A stretch of 64,000 nt of DNA from Clostridia bacterium (GTDB lineage: Bacteria > Bacillota > Clostridia > Christensenellales > CAG-138), in NCBI GenBank assembly GCA_017395105.1, contig JAFPWD010000045.1:1-64000 (forward strand), written 5' to 3'. The notes under the pieces were generated by a model. It was given only the letters and a program-made list of their open reading frames with translations. It did no database searches and was not told the origin of the DNA. Made by a program: the position numbers and the translations under genes. Of the stretch, positions 60,722 to 64,000 are shown piece after piece; position 1 is the first letter of the stretch, and every line of letters begins with the position of its first letter.

Positions 60722-63154
60722 TCAGCTTCTCAGCTCGGCATCCAGCTTGAACTTGAGCGCCTTGAGGATCTGGTTCACGGTGCGGTTGATCTCCTCGTCG
60801 TTGAGGGTATGATCGTCGCTCCGAAGCTCAAAGCGGAACGCCATGCTCTTCTTGCCGCCCGGGATGCCCTTTTCACCTGGAACACTCGGACGGAACACGT
60901 CGAACACGCGCACATTTTCAACGATCGCCGCTGTTTTAGCGCCCGCGATGGCATCGGTTATGTCCTGCGCCTCGGTGCTTTCATCCACGATTATCGCAAG
61001 ATCGCGCGGAACGAGCGGGAACTTGGGCAGGGGCTTGAACTTGCGCACCGCCTCAAGATGCGAAAGCAGCTTGAAGAAGTCTATCTCCGCGATATATGCC
61101 GCCGCTGAAAGCTCGAAGCTCTTGAGCACCTTGGGATGCACACCGCCGAGCTCGCCTACGCGCTCGCCCTCAAGCAGGATATGCGCCTTCTGACCGGGGT
61201 GCAGATACTCTCCGCCGCCGCGCTCAAAGCGCAGCTTTTTCGCGCCGAGCACCGAGAAGAGCTGCTCGATTACGCCCTTGAGGGTGTAGAAGCTTTCGTT
61301 TGCGCCGGTGCAGACTATCGAAAGCATTCTGCGCTCCTCGGGAAGCTCCGCGTTATTGTTGAAATGAACGTTTCCAAGCTCGAAGAACCTGCCGTGGCCG
61401 CTCTTTCTGTTTGCATTCAGGCGAAGCGTGCGCAGCATTCCGCCGATCAGCGTTGTGCGCATAAGGCTCTGATCCTCACCGAAGGGGTTCCTAAGGCGCA
61501 CGGTTTTGCGCTTTTCATCGCCAGCAGGAAGAAGCAGCGCATCATATTCCTGCGGAGAGGTGAAGTTGTAGTTATACAGCTCCATAAAGCCCATCGCCGC
61601 CATCAGATCCTTGACCTCGTCCTCGCGCGCAAAGCTCTCGCCGAGCTTGCCCTGGAAGGTGTCGCCGTTCATCAAAGTGGGCGCGATATTGTCGTAGCCG
61701 TAGAGCCTTCCGACCTCCTCGGCTATATCCTGATCCGTTTCAAGGCCGGACTCGATATCCGTTCTGAAATGGGGAACCTCGATCTTGAGCTTTTCGCCCT
61801 CTACGATTACGGGAATATTTATGGATTCGAGCAGCTCCGCCATCCTTTCGCCGGAAAGCTCGGTGTTCAGAATAGCGTTCACATGAGCTATATCGGCATA
61901 CACGATGCGCGGCTCGAGCTTTTCTTCGCAGGTGTCGATGAGCCCGCCGACCACCTTGCCCGCGCCGAGCTCATGCACGAGCTCGATCGCACGCTCTATC
62001 GCCTTCTCGGCGTTCACGGGCTCAACGCCCTTGCAAAAGCGCGCGGAGGAATCGGTGGAATGTCGCAGCTTTCTTGTGGTATGCCTGATATTTTCGGGAA
62101 GAAACACGGCGCTTTCAAACAGCGTGACCTTCGTATTCTCGGTTATCTCGGAGTTGAGGCCGCCCATAACGCCTGCGATGCCCACGCCCTTGGTGGGATC
62201 GGCGATGAGCAGCATATCGTTGGTTACCTCGCGCTCCTTGCCATCGAGCGTGGTTACGGTCTCCCCCGTGCCTGCGTTTCGCACCACGATATGCCCGTCC
62301 GTTATGCAGGCAAGGTCGAAGGCATGCATCGGATGACCGTATTCAAGCAGCACGAAGTTCGTTATATCAACGATATTATTTATGGGACGGAGACCCGCAA
62401 GCTTGAGCCTGAGCTGCATCCAATGCGGCGAGGGCTCCACCTTGAGATCGGTAACAACCCTTGCAAGATAGCGCGGGCAAAGCTGCGGATTGAACACGTC
62501 CACCTCGGCATACTCCGAAGCATCGCCGATGCCCTCGATATGCTTGATCTCGGGCTCGATGAACTTCTGACCGAGTGCGCTCGCCGCCTCGCGGCAAAGG
62601 CCGAGGATGCTCTGGCAATCCGTGCGGTTCGGCGTCAGCTCAATATCGAAGATAACATCCTCAAGATCGAGCGCAGTCTCTATCTTATCGCCGTTTTCAT
62701 ATCTTTCATTCAGAATAAGAACGCTGTCGTTGCCCGCGCCGGGGTACTCCGCATCGCCAATGCCGAGCTCCGCACCGCCGCAAAACATGCCTTGGCTCTC
62801 AACGCCGCGCATTTTGGTGGGGTGGATCACCATGCCGTCCGCAAGCACAGCGCCGTCGAGCGCAACGGGAACCTGATCCTTTTCTTTAACGTTCTGCGCG
62901 TTCGTTACTATGGTTATATTCAGCTTTTGATCGTTTGCATCCCTTTTGCCGATATCCACGCTGCAAACGCGCAGGCGCTCGGCGTTCGGGTGCTGCTCGA
63001 TCGAATCGATGGTACAGACCACAACGCCCGTTGCCTTCATTTCGGGGATTATCTCCGCAACCTCGAAGCCGCGCAGCAGCATCCTGTTTGCGAATTCCTG
63101 ATGGGAAACCTTATACTCAACGTGATCCTTGAGCCATTTAAGAGGAAGTTTCAT
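60722..63154 (-). CDS. pheT: Phenylalanyl-tRNA synthetase beta subunit
   Basis: 810 aa, full length. An N-terminal tRNA-binding OB domain (~40-155), B3/B4 editing domain, B5 (helical DNA-binding-like, PHFRTDIE), the catalytic-like core, and a C-terminal FDX-ACB domain (FPLVPRDLAIIVDE). It forms an alpha2-beta2 enzyme with pheS, 26 bases upstream. Confidence 0.97.
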   Translation of the reverse strand: MKLPLKWLKDHVEYKVSHQEFANRMLLRGFEVAEIIPEMKATGVVVCTIDSIEQHPNAERLRVCSVDIGKRDANDQKLNITIVTNAQNVKEKDQVPVALDGAVLADGMVIHPTKMRGVESQGMFCGGAELGIGDAEYPGAGNDSVLILNERYENGDKIETALDLEDVIFDIELTPNRTDCQSILGLCREAASALGQKFIEPEIKHIEGIGDASEYAEVDVFNPQLCPRYLARVVTDLKVEPSPHWMQLRLKLAGLRPINNIVDITNFVLLEYGHPMHAFDLACITDGHIVVRNAGTGETVTTLDGKEREVTNDMLLIADPTKGVGIAGVMGGLNSEITENTKVTLFESAVFLPENIRHTTRKLRHSTDSSARFCKGVEPVNAEKAIERAIELVHELGAGKVVGGLIDTCEEKLEPRIVYADIAHVNAILNTELSGERMAELLESINIPVIVEGEKLKIEVPHFRTDIESGLETDQDIAEEVGRLYGYDNIAPTLMNGDTFQGKLGESFAREDEVKDLMAAMGFMELYNYNFTSPQEYDALLLPAGDEKRKTVRLRNPFGEDQSLMRTTLIGGMLRTLRLNANRKSGHGRFFELGNVHFNNNAELPEERRMLSIVCTGANESFYTLKGVIEQLFSVLGAKKLRFERGGGEYLHPGQKAHILLEGERVGELGGVHPKVLKSFELSAAAYIAEIDFFKLLSHLEAVRKFKPLPKFPLVPRDLAIIVDESTEAQDITDAIAGAKTAAIVENVRVFDVFRPSVPGEKGIPGGKKSMAFRFELRSDDHTLNDEEINRTVNQILKALKFKLDAELRS

Positions 63155-63180
63155 AATTTATCCGTCTCCTTTCCCTTAAA

Positions 63181-64000
63181 TCAGAGCTGGCGCAGGAAGC
63201 GCGCATCGCCCTCATAGAGAAGGCGGATATCGTTTATGCCGTACTTGAGGCAGGCAACGCGATCCACACCAACGCCGAACGCCATGCCCTTCCACTCGCG
63301 GGGATCGAGCCCGCAGTTTTCGATCTCATGGGGATTGGTCATGCCGCAGCCCATGATCTCCATCCAGCCCGTGCCCTTGCAGGACGAGCAACCCCTGCCG
63401 CCGCAGATCGTGCAGCTTATATCCACCTCGGCTGAAGGCTCGGTGAACGGGAAATAGCTGGGGCGAAGCCTTGTTTTAACGCTTTCGCCGAACACCGCCT
63501 TAACGAAGGTGTCGATAGTTCCCTTTAAATCGGCAAAGGTCAGATTCCTGTCCACCACAAGCCCCTCCATCTGCATGAAGATGGGGCTGTGGCTCGCATC
63601 GGGCTCATCCACGCGGAAGCATCTGCCGGGGATAACGAGGCGGAACGGCGGCTCAAGCGTCATAAGAGCGCGCGCCTCGCAGGCGGAGGTGTGCGTTCTA
63701 AGAAGCACCTTATCGTCCACATAGAAGGTATCCTGCATATCCCTCGAAGGATGGTTGAGGGGCAGGTTGAGCTTTGTGAAGTTGTTGTCGTCAAGCTCTA
63801 TCTCGGGACCCTCGTAGGTGGTGAAGCCAAGGCCTATAAGCGCGTCTCTTATCTGGCGGTAAACAAGCGTCAGCGGGCTTAATTTGCCTGCGGGAACGTC
63901 TATAACGCCGGGAAGGGTCACATCTATCGTTTCCGCCTTTATGCGCTCTTCCTCCGCCTTTGCTTCAAGGAGGGCCTTTACTTCGTCGAATGCGGCAGTA
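63181..64000 (-). CDS. pheS: Phenylalanyl-tRNA synthetase alpha subunit (5' end outside window)
   Basis: The C-terminal ~272 residues are present; the frame stays open to base 64000 (a helical N-terminal segment FDEVKALLEAKAEEERIKAE is visible), so the start lies beyond the window. Class II motifs: motif 2 around PFRLVIPGRCFRVDEPDASHSP, a Cys-rich loop (CGGRGCSSCKGTGW), and motif 3 GVGVDRVACLKYGI. It binds Phe, ATP and the tRNA acceptor end. Confidence 0.97.
   Translation of the reverse strand, partial: TAAFDEVKALLEAKAEEERIKAETIDVTLPGVIDVPAGKLSPLTLVYRQIRDALIGLGFTTYEGPEIELDDNNFTKLNLPLNHPSRDMQDTFYVDDKVLLRTHTSACEARALMTLEPPFRLVIPGRCFRVDEPDASHSPIFMQMEGLVVDRNLTFADLKGTIDTFVKAVFGESVKTRLRPSYFPFTEPSAEVDISCTICGGRGCSSCKGTGWMEIMGCGMTNPHEIENCGLDPREWKGMAFGVGVDRVACLKYGINDIRLLYEGDARFLRQL

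Noticed and set aside
61136..63217. 693-codon plus-strand open frame
   Set aside because: It is the antisense shadow of pheT, whose motifs and domain order are complete; the plus frame has no ribosome binding site and no recognisable domain.
1..64000. tRNA genes and insertion sequences
   Set aside because: No cloverleaf with a GGTTCGAATCC-type arm and no transposase or integrase frame was found by eye; a tRNAscan run could still reveal a diverged tRNA.

Overview
The window looks like chromosome of an uncultured Clostridia-type Bacillota with roughly balanced base composition. The reasons are: a def-fmt-rsmB-rlmN-prpC-prkC-rsgA-rpe operon in Firmicutes order, a T-box leader in front of metG, a maf-mreB pair close to a dcw cell-division cluster, a PASTA-domain transpeptidase and kinase, a MurE with the DNPR motif (meso-diaminopimelate type), and a dockerin domain. 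The placement is inferred from gene content; only the first ~39 bases of a 16S rRNA gene are present, so it cannot be tested by rRNA here.

Layout, left to right. 1-300: 5' end of a 16S rRNA gene on the minus strand, with its leader and a consensus promoter. 0.5-8.3 kb: two small plus-strand genes, then a minus-strand run holding a thioredoxin-dockerin protein, RtcB, a VanZ-like protein, a nucleotidyltransferase, obg and nth, then a divergent pair of Met-rich proteins. 8.4-18.6 kb: a minus-strand array of seven paralogous lipoproteins (one with a premature stop), with a PstS-like lipoprotein embedded in it. 18.7-33 kb: a long minus-strand block from maf and mreB through the def...rpe operon to two acetyltransferases, two membrane proteins and a type IIA topoisomerase A subunit. 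33.2-47 kb: the plus-strand dcw cluster mraZ-rsmH-ftsL-pbp-murE-mraY-murD-ftsW-ftsQ-ftsA-ftsZ, driven by a promoter overlapped by MraZ-type GTG repeats. murF, murG and murC are absent from it.

47-53.2 kb is the accessory part: an alpha/beta hydrolase, a three-module membrane protein, an AT-rich TIR-like gene with its own promoter and a palindrome at the transcription start, an unrecognised gene, copies of a ~125-bp repeat with a covarying palindromic stem, and a duplicated 3' end of metG. 53.2-64 kb: metG with its T-box, a small lipoprotein, a decayed gene, tcdA, two small proteins, radC, KDPG aldolase, trmL, pheT and the 3' part of pheS, all minus strand.

The least explained items are the TIR-like gene with its large helical C-terminus, the repeat family around it, the lipoprotein array, and a folded RNA element with a terminator between mraY and murD. 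Starts were chosen from Shine-Dalgarno spacing and family N-termini. No database search was possible.
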